From Massospora cicadina (taxonomy: Eukaryota; Entomophthoromycota; Entomophthoromycetes; Entomophthorales; Entomophthoraceae), in assembly GCA_022478985.1 (NCBI GenBank), contig JAKSZP010006691.1:1-64000 (forward strand): a stretch of DNA of 64,000 bases. Direction: 5' to 3'. The notes beneath the pieces are model-generated. The model saw only the letters and a list, made by a program, of their open reading frames with translations, did no database searches and was not told the DNA's origin. Position numbers and translations under genes: made by a program. Each line of letters begins with the position of its first letter. The first letter of the stretch is position 1. Positions 1 to 10,326 of this stretch are shown here, one piece after another.

Positions 1-414
1 TTTGGGTCATGTGGAAATGCACCCAAGCCTTGATGCTCCAATAAACAGATGCTTCCATCCATTTTAGTAAAATACACCAAAAGTGCCTTCACTCGAGTAA
101 TCAATTGAAGCCTTATTTTAACTGAAGTCAAAATTTCATAGCTGGAGTGGGACTCAAACCCTTTCTCTCCAACCAAGCGAATTGAACTGTTATCATTTAA
201 AACGTAAATCGTCCATTTTAGGGCCTGAGCCAAAATAAGAGGCTGGGCGTTTTGCACCCCATTAGTATCAACCTGGGCATGCTTGGCTTGCACCCAGCGT
301 TGATCTAAGGTGTGCTTTAGGTCAGGAAGAGCCTGAAGCTTCATCTTCTGGGCCTCCTGTCGCCCAGCCTTATCCCTAGCATCAGTGCCTACTATTATGT
401 CATCCAACCATGAC
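1..414 (-). repeat. Inverted LTR fragment, A/C chromovirus family
   Basis: Read on the minus strand, this stretch matches the start of the LTR of element A (5265 onward): it begins TGTCATGG at position 414 and keeps the same peptide content (KLQALPDLKHTLDQRWVQAK). Only about the first 414 bases of a roughly 870-bp LTR are present, because the window begins inside it. Its 5' terminus touches element A sequence exactly at 414/415, so it looks like the edge of a second copy of the same family that inserted into A in the opposite orientation. Whether it is a solo LTR or the 5' LTR of a longer minus-strand element cannot be seen. Confidence 0.8.
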
Positions 415-643
415 ACATATGGCCAGGATGAGGACCCTATTCCAGTATATCATATTACACCTAAGAACCCACAGTTGACCTCTACCATAATTCAGCGCAC
501 TCAGGAAGTGGAGAAGGAACTTCATTTAAAATATGATCAAGTATATGCACCTGCAGAAGGCATGGTGGGGTATGTGGCCTCAGTATTAAGAGTGGCCAAC
601 TATCCCTCTCCCTTTTTTAGTTTCCAAAACTGATTCTGTTGGC
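415..643 (+). pseudogene. Gag/pre-protease remnant of element A
   Basis: This short open stretch upstream of the protease resembles the equivalent part of element C (18600-18830), with shared features such as a D-P-I-x-x-Y-x-I-x-P-x-N-P pattern and RTQE(A/V)EKEL. No zinc knuckle or capsid fold can be recognised, so assigning it to gag rests on position. The frame ends at 633 and the protease frame starts 11 bases later, which suggests a frameshift or lost linker. The N-terminal part lies beyond the inverted LTR. Confidence 0.5.
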
Positions 644-1030
644 ATGCTTGAGCCAGAGGAAGCAATTTTTGGTGAAGTGTTGTCGTTGTATACCATAAAT
701 AAAGACCATTCTGGGTATTTTCTATTGACTGCTAAACTCTTCTTTCCTTCAGGGAAGCTCACCACTACTATTTTGGTGGATACTGGCGCCTCTGGAAACT
801 TTATGGACCAGTACTTAGCCGATTACCTTGGACTGAGTTACTTGCCAGGTGATGTGGTTAGAGGAGGGGCGTCCCAAGGTATTCCCACTCTGAAGATCAT
901 TGGGACAGTGGACTATCAGGTTGGCAAGTACCACTTGTCTAATCACTTCAGTGCAATCAAAGACCTCCTGTTCCCTATCATTTTGGGTGTGGAGGGGTGG
1001 CGGAAGTTTGAAGTTAGAGCTAACCTGTAG
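644..1030 (+). pseudogene. Element A aspartic protease (retropepsin) domain
   Basis: Retropepsins cut the Gag-Pol polyprotein. The active-site motif is visible as ILVDTGASGNFMD at about 774-812, and ILGVEGWRKF near 979-1008 matches the usual C-terminal hydrophobic motif followed by a W. The 128-codon frame is open from 644 to a TAG at 1030, where the intact polyprotein would continue. Just downstream, the frames shift toward the reverse transcriptase. Active-site residues are intact even though the neighbouring polymerase is not. Confidence 0.85.
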
Positions 1031-1906
1031 GAGAATACCCTGTCCCTCACCATGAAGAACAGATGCACATTTGTTGTGCCTTTGTCCAAAGAAAACGCCC
1101 CAGGCGACTTGCCCCACTGGCCCCACCATCTCCCTTGTCGCCTTGCCTCAATGCAGAAGCCCTCAATGGAAATTCATATACCTTTTTGCTTAGAGGGTTT
1201 GAAATCCTCTTTTGATGCAGCATCTGCCAACGCACTCCCTGAGCACTCCAAGTTCAATTGTGATTTCAAGCTCACGGTGGATCTGGTGCATATCTCTTCC
1301 TCTATTTTACCCATTGACTGTCCAGGAGGAAGAGGCGTTGAATGTGTGGGTGAAAGAAAAGTTGACCATAGATGCGATCTTTCAGCGTACCTCCCCTGTA
1401 TGCTTCCCCCTACTCTTTGTGGAGAAGTCTGATGGTACTTTACGCCCCTACGTAGACTATGGTAACCTTATTAACGTTACTGTACCAGACCTCCATCCCA
1501 TCCCTTTGGATTCTCAGATTGCATGCTATGTGGAGAAGGCGAAGGTCTTATCCAAGCTAGATTGCCTTAATGCGTTCAATCAGATCCAGATTAAAAAGGG
1601 GCAAGAGTGGTTGACCGCATTCCATACCAGAAAAAAGATCTTCCAGTTTTGGGTCATGCCCTTTGGGATTATGAATGTCCCTGCTATCTTTCAACGCCAC
1701 ATAGATGTCGCATTTGGGAATCTGTTAGGGGTATGCGCGGTCGCCTACATGAATGATATCCTGGTGTTTTACCCTGATCAGAAGTCCCATGCAGTCCACC
1801 TTCAGCAAGTGGTGGAGCGGTTTAAGGCAGCCAGCCTTACATTGAAGATATCAAAGTGCGAGTTCTTAAAGTCTTAGGTCACATTTCTGGGAAACGTTGT
1901 GTTTGA
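1031..1906 (+). pseudogene. Element A reverse transcriptase, 5' part
   Basis: After a broken linker (1052-1330), the fingers and palm are readable from about 1370: F-V-E-K-S-D-G-T-L-R-P-Y-V-D-Y, LSKLDCLNAFNQIQIKKG, then FWVMPFGIMNVPAIFQRH. The catalytic site is YMNDILVF at about 1748-1771, where YMDD is expected, so the first Asp of the pair is Asn. The connection toward the thumb (KCEFLKS) stops at a TAG at 1875-1877. The sequence aligns onward to 1906, where the solo LTR begins. Element C keeps YMDD at the same place. Confidence 0.85.
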
Positions 1907-1911
1907 CCAGG

Positions 1912-2944
1912 TGTTAAAATTTTGGGCTTAATTGCTCGCTTTTTAGCCCTGGATTTCAACTGCACAGATTTGTGGATCCTGGCATTGATTATTTGATAGA
2001 CTGGGGCAATAATAGTATGAAGACTATTATTTTAGTTGGTGCCCAAAGCCACATTGAGAGTAAAGTCCAACGCTAAACTGGTGCTTCTTCTTAAAGATCT
2101 TCTGGTAGGGAACACTTTCCTTATTCACTTCTCACAGAGCCAAGCGGAGATTTTGATATAATTAACCTAAGGATATCTGATCCTTGCACTCTTCTCTTAA
2201 GAGTAATGTTAAAACAACCAATGTTTAAACAATTAAAGCTAATATCAGTTTGAATCTAATTTTTATTAGGGAATTATGTGGGGTTTTTATAGTTAGAATT
2301 TGCACACAACTTTTCAGCTGTCCAATGAGAATATTTGTGCTCCTATACTGGTTTTGCCCCTTAGTGTTAGGTACCAAATCTCGTCAGGTACTGTTGCCTT
2401 GGGGTTTTTAGGCCGCATAATCCTCGGGCATTCAGCGGTCCAAACAATTGGTATTAGGTACACAAAACCAATTGTTTTGACCAATGATGATTACACTTTT
2501 CCTATAGCATTTAAACATTTTGGTATTTTCTTATGACTCTAATCCATTCCGTTCTGAACAATTCCCTATAATTTGACTATTGGGGATTATACCAATATCA
2601 AATTATTGATTAATTCATCAGGGATGATGCCCAATGAAATTATCATCTATCAGCGGCCTCAAATGTCATTGGGGATGATTCCTGACAAAATTGTCATCTG
2701 TCAGTGGCCTCAATTAGCATTGGGGATGGTTCCTGACATATTATCATCTGTCAGTGGCATCAATTATTGGGGATGATGCCCAACAATAATTCATAGTCAG
2801 CAACCTCTAATTTCATCGGGGATTCCACCTGAGAATATTCTCATCAGTCAGCCACTATTGCTGACCCTCTACAATTATAACATAATTGTCAGATCTCATA
2901 TTTGGTCAAAGGGTTGGACTATGTGGTCATCTTCAATTCTGACA
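1912..2944 (+). repeat. Solo LTR inside element A, 5-bp target duplication ccagg
   Basis: The element A sequence GTTTGACCAGG stops at 1911 and resumes at 2945 with CCAGGGACAAATGATAAC. The join is exactly what element C reads uninterrupted (GACCAAGGGCACATGATAAC near 20088). The inserted 1033 bases begin TGTTAAAATT and end TTCTGACA, as LTRs do, and ccagg is repeated at 1907-1911 and 2945-2949. No retroelement protein lies inside, so it is a solo LTR left by recombination, or a short non-autonomous element. It belongs to a family not otherwise present in the window. It holds a block of tandem repeats at its 3' end. Confidence 0.9.
2582..2866 (+). repeat. Tandem repeat of about 50 bp inside the solo LTR
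   Basis: A unit starting GGGGATNATNCC and continuing with a variant of ATTNTCATCTNTCAGNGGCCTCAA recurs at about 2582, 2620, 2671, 2722, 2769 and 2818. Spacing is 38, 51, 51, 47 and 49 bases. The copies are imperfect, so the array is old. Position near the 3' end of an LTR suggests amplified regulatory sequence, but no function can be shown from sequence alone. Confidence 0.8.
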
Positions 2945-2949
2945 CCAGG

Positions 2950-3530
2950 GACAAATGATAACTCCAGACAAGGAGAAGGCAATTCATGAGTGGCCTACCC
3001 CAACTTTAGTCAAGGAATTGAGGAGCTTTTTGGGGACGTGTATGTTCCTCAAGGATTTCACTCTCAATCTATCTGAGGTGGCAGCTGTCCTATACAAGGC
3101 TAGTGGTGCCAAGGTGCCAAGGTGCTTCAGTGGTCCCCCAATTTTGGAGGATGCGTTCCAAGCAGAGAAGTGCATCTTGTTGTCCACAACTGGTCTTCGC
3201 CATGTTGACCCTTCAAAGGAGTTCATTGTGTCTACTGATGCCTCCAACTTCGCCATTGTGGCCACCTTGTTACAAGTAGGTGAAGAAGAGATAGAGCATC
3301 CAGTGGGATATTCTTCTAGGAAAATGTCTTTGCCAGAGTTGAATTACACCGTTTATGACAAGGAGTTACTAGCAGTGGTGGAGGCGCTGACATATTGGCA
3401 TCATTACTTGCATGGCTCATCCAAACTTTTCTGGATATGTACAGACCACCGTGCCTTGCTGTACTACCACGCTCCATATGTCTTAACCCCATGACAGACC
3501 CGGTGGCATGAGACCCTTGCCCAATTTGCA
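2950..3530 (+). pseudogene. Element A RT thumb/connection and RNase H
   Basis: The frame resumes after the solo LTR with MITPDKEKAIHEWPTPT and ELRSFLGTCMFLKDF, the usual RT-to-RNase H connection. The RNase H catalytic residues are visible in STDASNFAI (first Asp), YDKELLAVVEAL (Glu) and CTDHRALLYY (second Asp). The frame ends with a TGA at 3492-3494 where element families usually read PRQ. A 9-base direct duplication (gccaaggt) occurs at about 3108-3125. The catalytic triad is complete. Confidence 0.85.
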
Positions 3531-4548
3531 TTGACGTATGAGTTCACCAAGGGCAAGGATAATGGTTTGGTGGATGCTTTGAGCCGCAACCCTGCTTTAG
3601 CCCCTGACCCCAAGGAGGTAGAAGTGCACAACACCCAGGTTATGATCCCTCCAAGTAAAATTCTGTCGCTACTTCCCTCTCTCCTGGCTAACGGGCCAGC
3701 GCTTGCACCTCTGGATAACGCAGAGGAATATGGTATGTTCAGAAAGGTCGTCCTCTCTCAGCTGCTGTCAGGCGAATATGCCATGGTACTTGCAAAGAGC
3801 ACTTCAAATCAAGAGGATCTATCCAGGGGCTATCATGTAAAGGATGAGATGGTGTGGTTCCAGGGACGCCTTTGGGTACCAGCTGGACCACTGCGCCTGG
3901 AAATCATTTGGGACCATCATGATGGAATCACCATTGGTCATCCTGGGTAAAGCAAAGACCTTGGAGTTGATACGTCACACTTACAATTGGAAGGGCTTGC
4001 TTGCTCAGGTGGGCCGGTATTGTAAGGAGTGCCTGGTATGCAACCAGATGAAACCCAATCATCAACCTTTAGCAGGGTTGTTGGTACCAGTACAAAAGGC
4101 TGAGGGGCCCTGGACTTCCATCTTGGTTGATTTCAATATGGAGTTACCAGTCTCAGATGGTTATGATGCCATCATGGTAGTGGTGGACTGTTTCATTAAG
4201 TTTTCTCACTTTATTCCTTGCAGAACTACCATAACCGCAGCTGAGATTGCTAGGCTTTTTGTCATCCATGTGTTTGTGCTACATGGGGTCCCCCAAGAAA
4301 TTATCAGTAACTGGGGCCCTCAGTTTACCTCCGTTTTTTGGGAGGAGTTGTGTAAAACTCTTCAGATTAGCCCTTGCCGTTCAACTGACTATCATCCCCA
4401 ATCAGATGGGCAGACTGAACGAGTGAACCAGTGCTTGGAACAGTTTTTGTGGTGTTACACTGCTGCAGATCATTCAGATTGGGCTTCTCACCTTCCCATG
4501 GCCCAGTTTAGCTACAAAAATACCTTGCGCTCTTTGATTGGCTGTTAA
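3531..4548 (+). pseudogene. Element A integrase
   Basis: The segment starts with the post-RNase H tail (EFTKGKDNGLVDALSRNP) and the integrase follows in an overlapping frame. The zinc-binding HHCC module is readable as H-H...H-P-G before 3950 and YCKECLVCNQMK near 4017-4052. The catalytic core has VDFNMELP (first Asp), SNWGPQFTS (second Asp changed to Asn, Arg to Trp) and QTERVNQ (Glu kept). Loss of the second Asp should abolish integration. A frameshift near 3930-3950 separates the tail from the core, and a stop at 4546-4548 ends the core. Confidence 0.85.
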
Positions 4549-5479
4549 CTGTTTTTTGCCAGCCATGGCTTTAACCCCACCTTTAACATGGAGCCCAGAT
4601 GTGGGTCAAAGGTTGAAGCGGTGGTGGACTTTTCTAAGAAAATCAAGAAGGTCCACCAGGGGGTTTCCACAAGCTTGGAGGCGGCTATGCAGGTATATAA
4701 GGAGAATGCTGATGGGAAGCGCCGAGTGGGTCCTGCATACAAGGAAGGGGATCTCGTGATGCTTGATGCTCATAACATCCCAATAAAGCAGCCATGTAAG
4801 AAGCTGGGACCAAAGAGGATTGGCCCCTACCGCGTTGTTAGAAAGGTGGGCCATGCCTCATACCAGCTAGATCTCCCCCTCATTCTGGATCTTCTTTGTG
4901 TTTTATGAGAGCAAACTGACGTTGTTCAAGGGCCCCCCACCAGAGACTCCTGAGGCCTATCTCGTGGATGGGGCGCCAGAGTGGGAGGTGGAAGAAATAG
5001 TTTCCTCACGCTGCATTAAAAAAAGACTCGAGTACCTGGTATCCTGGAAGGGCTTTGACGCTGCAGAGAACACTTGGGTTCCAGCGTGCAAGTGTGTGCA
5101 TGCCCAAGATCTTATTGACGCCTTCCACCAGCGGTTTCCCCAGGTTGCTGGATCCCAACCTAAACCGACTGTCACCTTCATGAAGTTGGCCCCTGCCCAC
5201 AAGAACTATTCCCTTGTGCAAGCCCCTGGAGGGGGAGTTGAGCCCCATTGGGAGGAGAGGGTAATGTCATGTGCACATGACATAATAGTGGGGACCAACC
5301 CAAAAGACAAGTCTGGGCACCAGGAGGCCCAGAGGGTGAAGCTGCAGGCCCTTCCTGACCTGAGGCACACCCTAGACCAACGCTGGGTTTGGGCAAAATA
5401 TGCCCAGGTTGGGACTAGTGGTGTGCCAAACGCCCAGCCCCTGACGTTGAGCCAGGCGTTAAAACGAATGATTTACTGA
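4549..5479 (+). pseudogene. Element A integrase C-terminus, chromodomain and LTR-crossing tail
   Basis: The 4588-4908 frame holds the integrase C-terminal barrel (KLGPKRIGPYRVVRKVGHAS). After a frameshift near 4900, the 4898-5479 frame holds a chromodomain: EYLVSWKGFDAAENTWVP at about 5028-5081, with the aromatic and acidic residues used to bind methylated histone H3 tails, then DLIDAFHQRFP. A conserved tail (AHKNYSLVQAPGGG) follows. The frame then crosses the start of the 3' LTR at 5265 and stays open for another 215 bases, ending at TGA 5477-5479. Chromodomains direct chromovirus integration to heterochromatin. Confidence 0.85.
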
Positions 5480-6119
5480 ATGAACACGGATGGTTCAATT
5501 TGGTTTGTCAAGGAGCGGGGTTTCAAAACCCATTCCATTTTTGAAATAATGCGCTCAGGTCAAATCCAACTTCAATTAATTACTCAAGTGAAGTCAGTTT
5601 TGGCCTATTCAACCAACTCAGATGGCAGTGTTGCCCTATTGGTGAGTCAGTGCTTGGGCCCACTGCGGCATAACCCCTAATTCCCCACTTGAGCTTAAAT
5701 ATGTTTTCCCCAACCAACAAGAAATGTTGGTCAACTTCCCAAATAAACCTTTTCCCGTTAAAGTTTATTTTAAATTTATAATATTCCAAATGCTCCTGTG
5801 CACAAACCTCTTCAAGTAAGTCTTGTGCTCCGTTAACCTCACCATAACAAATACTTTGAAGCTATCCCTTCGCGCACCATTTGTTCACCCAGGTTCCCTC
5901 CAACCTGGGCCGCTTAACCACTTTCTCTATGTGCACCGAATCACTTTTGGTGGGTTTTTTATTGTAAAACTCGCACTTCTATGCCTAGGTAGTTATTGCT
6001 CCAGCACCCTCTGCTGGCCTCTAATTACTTTAACATTAACGGCTAGTTCCCTAGCGTTGGCCTTGTGCACCGTGCACTGCCACGCTGAGAACAGGAGATT
6101 TATAAACACTCTCCTTACA
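5265..6119 (+). repeat. Element A 3' LTR
   Basis: The LTR starts TGTCATGTGCACATGACA. It is placed by comparison with both LTRs of element C and with the inverted copy at 1-414. Its end, CTCTCCTTACA at about 6109-6119, is inferred from the C LTR end (CTTGACA). The length of about 855 bp matches C (about 890 bp). Likely polyadenylation-type AT-rich sequence lies at 5690-5790. Three open reading stretches fill most of it: the pol tail to 5479, 5480-5680, and 5823-6119. Confidence 0.8.
5480..5680 (+). CDS. LTR-internal reading frame, unknown product
   Basis: This 66-codon frame starts at an ATG directly after the stop of the pol tail. I do not recognise a family. Its peptide pattern (D-G-S-I-W-F-V-x-E-R-G-F, then IQLQLITQVKS, then DGS..LL..Q.LGP) is also found, with stops, in both LTRs of element C (about 17470-17660 and 22600-22780) and in the inverted LTR at 1-190. 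The amino-acid pattern is held better than chance decay would predict, so it may have been translated, perhaps by readthrough of the upstream tail. Confidence 0.4.
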   Translation: MNTDGSIWFVKERGFKTHSIFEIMRSGQIQLQLITQVKSVLAYSTNSDGSVALLVSQCLGPLRHNP

Positions 6120-6140
6120 AAGAGCCTGGATAGAAGCTGA
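5823..6140 (+). CDS. Hydrophobic reading frame at the 3' end of the A LTR
   Basis: The frame encodes about 105 residues. A hydrophobic stretch (IVKLALLCLGSYCSSTLCW, then ITLTLTASSLALALC) could form one or two membrane segments. Equivalent frames with the same spacing occur at the end of both C LTRs (17934-18353 and 23059-23259). Its similarity to the hydrophobic frame of the B and D LTRs is weaker. Function is unknown, and translation from an LTR promoter is only inferred. Confidence 0.4.
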   Translation: MCSVNLTITNTLKLSLRAPFVHPGSLQPGPLNHFLYVHRITFGGFFIVKLALLCLGSYCSSTLCWPLITLTLTASSLALALCTVHCHAENRRFINTLLTKSLDRS

Positions 6141-8870
6141 CATCAATCTCCACAATGCAATGGAGTAAACCAAAGCCAGAGTACTAGTGAACACACCCAG
6201 GATGTCAGGAGTTTGGGCCTCCTACTGATGGAAATTACTATTTATGTATAGCGATTCCCAAACGTTTCAACCGCCTTCAAATGGGCCCACCATGCCCTTC
6301 CAGTTGAAATAGCGCTGGAATGGTATAACCCACATTCTCCCCAAGAAGGCATTTCCATGGATTGCAGCAGGGTTCAAGGCTACCAAAGCCTTCACACTGG
6401 TCATATACCTGCATTCCACTGGTGACTGCGTCTGACTTGATAAAGGAAGATTGGACAAAGGAGAAGGATATGAAGTGGGGCCCTTCTTGGATCAATCACC
6501 AGAGGAGGCCATCAACTGGTGTGCCAACAGGTTTACCCCATTGGAAATGAAATACTTGCTATAAGCAAGTGCTAATATTAAGCAGGTTTGTTAGTGGGCG
6601 GATCTGGGAGTAACAAAGCCAATTCACAAACTTTCCATGAATACGCTTTCCCCATTTCTAAATGGAAAATTTGGTAAGGCTTCACCACACTTGCTGAGGC
6701 AGCCAACTAGGATTCTGTGGGGTTCACCTCAAATCCTCCCCAACTGTGGATGGAATATGAAGTTTCCTCACAAGCAGCAGCAGCAATGGAGGGGGTCATA
6801 ACTCCTGACCTTGGATGTGAGTGGATCAAACTGGGAAATCACATCAAAACCCTTTGTAAAAGAAAATAGTCATTCCCAAAGACATCCTATGTCACCCAAT
6901 ATGCTACTGAAGGTTTTGCTTTTAAAGAGGCTTTCCAGTGGAGTGAAGCAGATGTGCTGGCTGCTATTATGAGAATCGTTAACATCATGGGCTGGAACAA
7001 CATTACAGTGAGGTCTGGTGACAGCATAACTCAATAACACTGGAGGCCCTATAACAACACTTACATTTGATGTGTAGTCCTGAAGCTGTCCTCTACTGGT
7101 ACCATATGGGGTTCTTGCCAGCTGACACACTCAGCTGGAAAAACTTAGATATGGAGCGTTGGTGGCCAGGAATATAAATTGATAAGGTACTAGTATACAC
7201 CAGGTCAAAGCTTTCTTGAAATGGGGGTTTAACCTTGATGAATTGCTCAGTTGGATTATGAAGGGTAAAACCTCAGGTGACAACCAAATCTTACCCAAAA
7301 ATTCAAGTCATACAGCGTTGTGGCAGCCCAAACCTACGAGAACTCATGGAATAGAGCTGAAAGCCACATTAATTACATTTGCTAACTTATCAGTGGAGGC
7401 TTTATAGTTGCCAGGCAACTAAGTCATACCTCAACGATGCCATCCAAATATACTTGCAGCTAGTGGAGGAGGAGGAGTGGTAAGACTTTATATATCAATT
7501 TACCACATACTTGATAAGGTATTGACAGGAGGGGACTTCAACCACCATTAAGTACCTGAACGCAGGTACATCGACATCATGATCCCAAGTGAACTATACT
7601 TGAAGAAACTCCTCAAGGTTGGGATCAAATATAAAAGTGTATACCTTCAAATGGAAGCAACATGTTCTGTGAACCAAACCACCCAGTGGGTTACATTTCA
7701 AAACCTGCCACCAGATTGGGAAAGAGAACTGGTACATGAGGTGATCCATACTGGCCTCTCATACTACAGGAAAGCTTGAAAATTTAGGCAAGTTGGTGGC
7801 AATTATATAACTAAATTCCTTCACCCTTGCACCGTGGAGGCACTTTATAAACTGGCTTCATGGATGAAGCTAATAATATCGCCCTCCCCCAATTAATACG
7901 CCTGCCAAGCCTCAGCTGAGTAGTTTATGTGGAATAGGAAAATGCCAAACAGGTGTACTAGTTCTGCTATCAGACCAGCCACATGATGGCCCAATGTCAC
8001 CATAAAAAGGGGAAAAACCCCGAAAGTTTGACTACAATCTGGTTAGTGGCATCACCAAAGTTGGTATGAAAACCTTCCTGCATCCCAAAGCCAAGGAATG
8101 GCTCCCGTAGAACCTAACAGAAGTTGCAGACATAAAGCATCAGCAACAGGATCTAGATGTCACCTATAAGAAAGAGTGGGCAAGGGAGGCAGCCAAGAAC
8201 CCTGAAGTGGACAACAAACACTTCATGAATTCCTACCCTGAGGTGTACAAAAAGGATAACAGGATGGACCCTGACCCAGTTGCACCCCATCTATCACAAG
8301 TGAAGTGGACATTTTGAGAGAAGACAAGCTGGCAAAAAGCTGGCCCCAAAAAGTTGTCACATATGGGTCAACCACCGCTGGCTCCTACAAATTTTTCAAA
8401 TAAGCCTGAAAAGCAAAAATAGGGTAAGAAGTTAGAATTCAAACCATCAGCAATAAAGCCAAGTGCTAACATCCAATCATCCTTTGTGGAGGCCAAACAA
8501 GCAGATTCAGCCGTATAACCTCCCACAAAAGTACTCATTCTGCCAAGAAACCAAAAGTGGGTCTGGTAAGCAATTGACGAGTGTTGTTGAAACTCCAGTT
8601 CAAGCTGGATTTTCAGAAACGCTCCCAAAGTTGGTTCTCAAACAGTCACCATTATCAATTGACTAGGAGACAGGGATGGCTATGTAGTTTCCAGTGCATA
8701 AAATTCCCAGCAATAAAATATCCATGTCTACCAACTTCCCTCACAAAGCGCTAACTGCCTTGCACTCTCACTCAATGACCACAGCCACCAAAGCACCAAC
8801 CTTCATTTGTAATTCCATCCATAACATAGATAACCCCAACCATCCTCATACCTAAAGGTTGGGTAAATTT
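6120..8870 (+). pseudogene. Probable LINE ORF1 remnant
   Basis: This 2.7-kb stretch lies upstream of the endonuclease, where LINEs carry ORF1, an RNA-binding protein. Only short open pieces remain (for example 6362-6550, 7216-7407, 7579-7779). One piece reads VTFQNLPPDWERELVHEVIH, which could be part of an RNA-recognition-type fold, but this is a guess. No CCHC zinc knuckle was recognised. The assignment rests on position and should be checked by searching each frame against fungal LINE ORF1 proteins. Confidence 0.45.
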
Positions 8871-9600
8871 ATATGAATATAGTGACCATGAATTCTCAGA
8901 GGATGGTGAGCATACTAACAAAGAGAAGGAATATATGATATTTTAAATTAAATTGTATTATCAATATAAATTTAATTTCAGAGATGCAATCAGGAAGCAA
9001 AAAATAAATGGCACCAAACTCAAACTGCAACGCAATGAGCCACCCATGGTCCCTTCAGATCAGATGTCAAGCCCTTTGAATGGATTATGTGACCATCGTT
9101 GTGCTGAACAAGAAAATTGACTTGGTATTAATGGAGGAGTCTCATGACAGACAGTTCTTAGTGGCCACAGCCACTGATAAAGAAACTGGAAATAGTTTCT
9201 GATTGGTAGTAGTGTACGCCTTGACAAAGTCTCAATCAAACTTTTTGGAAATTTTTATTTGAGGTGCCAGTTGAATAAACTACGGTCATAAGAGGAGATC
9301 TGAACTGTTGGACAAATGCAATTCAGGATATGTTCCTAATGAAAAAGCACCTCAACCATAAGGCTGAGGATATGCTAGAGTACCTGGTCAAATTGGGGAT
9401 GTGCCTTACGATTGATGAAGAGGATGATGACCCTGCTAACATCATAAGGTGATTGTATGATTCTAGCGTAGAACTGCAAATAAGTTTTCACCTGGACTAC
9501 ATGCTCATGTCATCTGACCTCAAGCCACTGACAACTAACAGCAAAGTCATCTTAAACTCTTAAAGTGACCATATGATCATCCATGTGGATATTTTTCTAG
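8871..9600 (+). pseudogene. LINE apurinic-type endonuclease domain remnant
   Basis: In LINEs this domain nicks the target DNA. Readable signs, in order, are LVATATDKETGNSF followed by LVVVYALTKSQSNFLE (a strand and tyrosine region typical of the fold), GDLNCW near 9297 (the conserved G-D-F/L-N motif), and SDHMIIHVDI near 9566 (the conserved S-D-H near the domain end). Several in-frame stops interrupt it. The motif order and spacing make the identification fairly safe even though the frame is broken. Confidence 0.7.
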
Positions 9601-10326
9601 ATGAAACCCCAAAAAACTGAGAGTGGCAAATTGCACCAGCCACGTTGAAGGATGGGGGTGTTGTTAAACAATTAAAACCAGCCTTTGTTAACTGGTTGCT
9701 TACTTGGATCATCAACCAGGAATTGATCCCTTGGAACGTTGGGTTTGAATATAGAAGAAAATCAAGCACAATAGCGTGAAGTTTGAGAAAGCAAAAGCCT
9801 ACAAATGAATGGCCACCGTAAAGTACCCAAAAGATGACCTGGATAGCCTGAGGCTTTCCCAGAGAGACAACAAAGACTATAGGAGCAAGTACCAAATGAC
9901 ACTCAAACGCTATTGGTCTTTGATGACTAAACAGGACTCAGAGCACCAATTGAATGCTAATTATCAGTATTAAAGTCTCATGGGATGATGACCAAAAAGG
10001 GCCTATCTTTTCTCAAGGAAATCTGGTCCAAAGCCAAGATCTGACAGGTGGAAACCCAGTCAGGAAAATTATCCTTTAATCCTAAATAATCAAAAATGAG
10101 ATCAAAAGTTTCTATAAAAAATTATTTTGGTTCCAAGAGATGAGTAATGCTGCAACTGAAGGCCTAATTGACTTTGCAAAACCAGCGCTTGGGGCCTGCT
10201 TGCTGGATGATGTTCAAATGTTAACTGCAGAAATTTTAATCAAGAAAGTTAAGCGCGCATTAAAGGAGTTACAAAGAGGAAATTCCTAGGCCCCAACAAT
10301 ATGTATGTAGAGTTTTACAGTGCTTT
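9601..10326 (+). pseudogene. LINE linker and start of reverse transcriptase
   Basis: Downstream of the endonuclease there is a decayed linker. Then, near 10250-10326, the text reads VKRALKELQRGNS, a P-N-N-M change from the usual G-P-D-G, and VEFYSAF, which is the opening motif of LINE reverse transcriptases. The frame is cut by the GCTTT target duplication and the 5' LTR of element B at 10327, and it resumes at 16304. Confidence 0.75.

Larger units (their letters stand above)
415..6119 (+). mobile_element. Element A: Ty3 chromovirus, 5'-interrupted, decayed
   Basis: Order along the + strand is gag remnant, aspartic protease, reverse transcriptase, RNase H, integrase, chromodomain and 3' LTR, which is the Ty3 order. 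The 5' LTR and most of gag are absent, because the element is cut at 414/415 by an inverted LTR of its own family. A solo LTR splits it at 1912-2944. The reading frame is broken several times. The reverse transcriptase motif reads YMND and the integrase core reads SNWGPQF where SDRGPQF is expected, so the copy is dead. It closely resembles element C (17256-23273). Confidence 0.9.
6120..10326 (+). mobile_element. LINE fragment 1 of 3 (ORF1 remnant, endonuclease, RT start)
   Basis: This is the 5' two-thirds of a non-LTR retrotransposon, broken at 10326 by element B and continued at 16304. It begins right after the A 3' LTR, so its true 5' end is unclear. Endonuclease-like and RT-like peptides are readable (see the separate entries). 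Stops and frameshifts are frequent throughout, so it is an old, inactive copy. Base composition is CpG-poor, like the other repeats here. Confidence 0.75.

Noticed and set aside
815..1129. Minus-strand open frame of 104 codons opposite the element A protease
   Set aside because: It lies antisense to a recognised protease and has no motif of its own. Many such antisense frames occur in the repeats.
2582..2866. CRISPR-like array
   Set aside because: The units are adjacent and imperfect with no unique spacers, lie inside a eukaryotic LTR, and no cas genes exist here.
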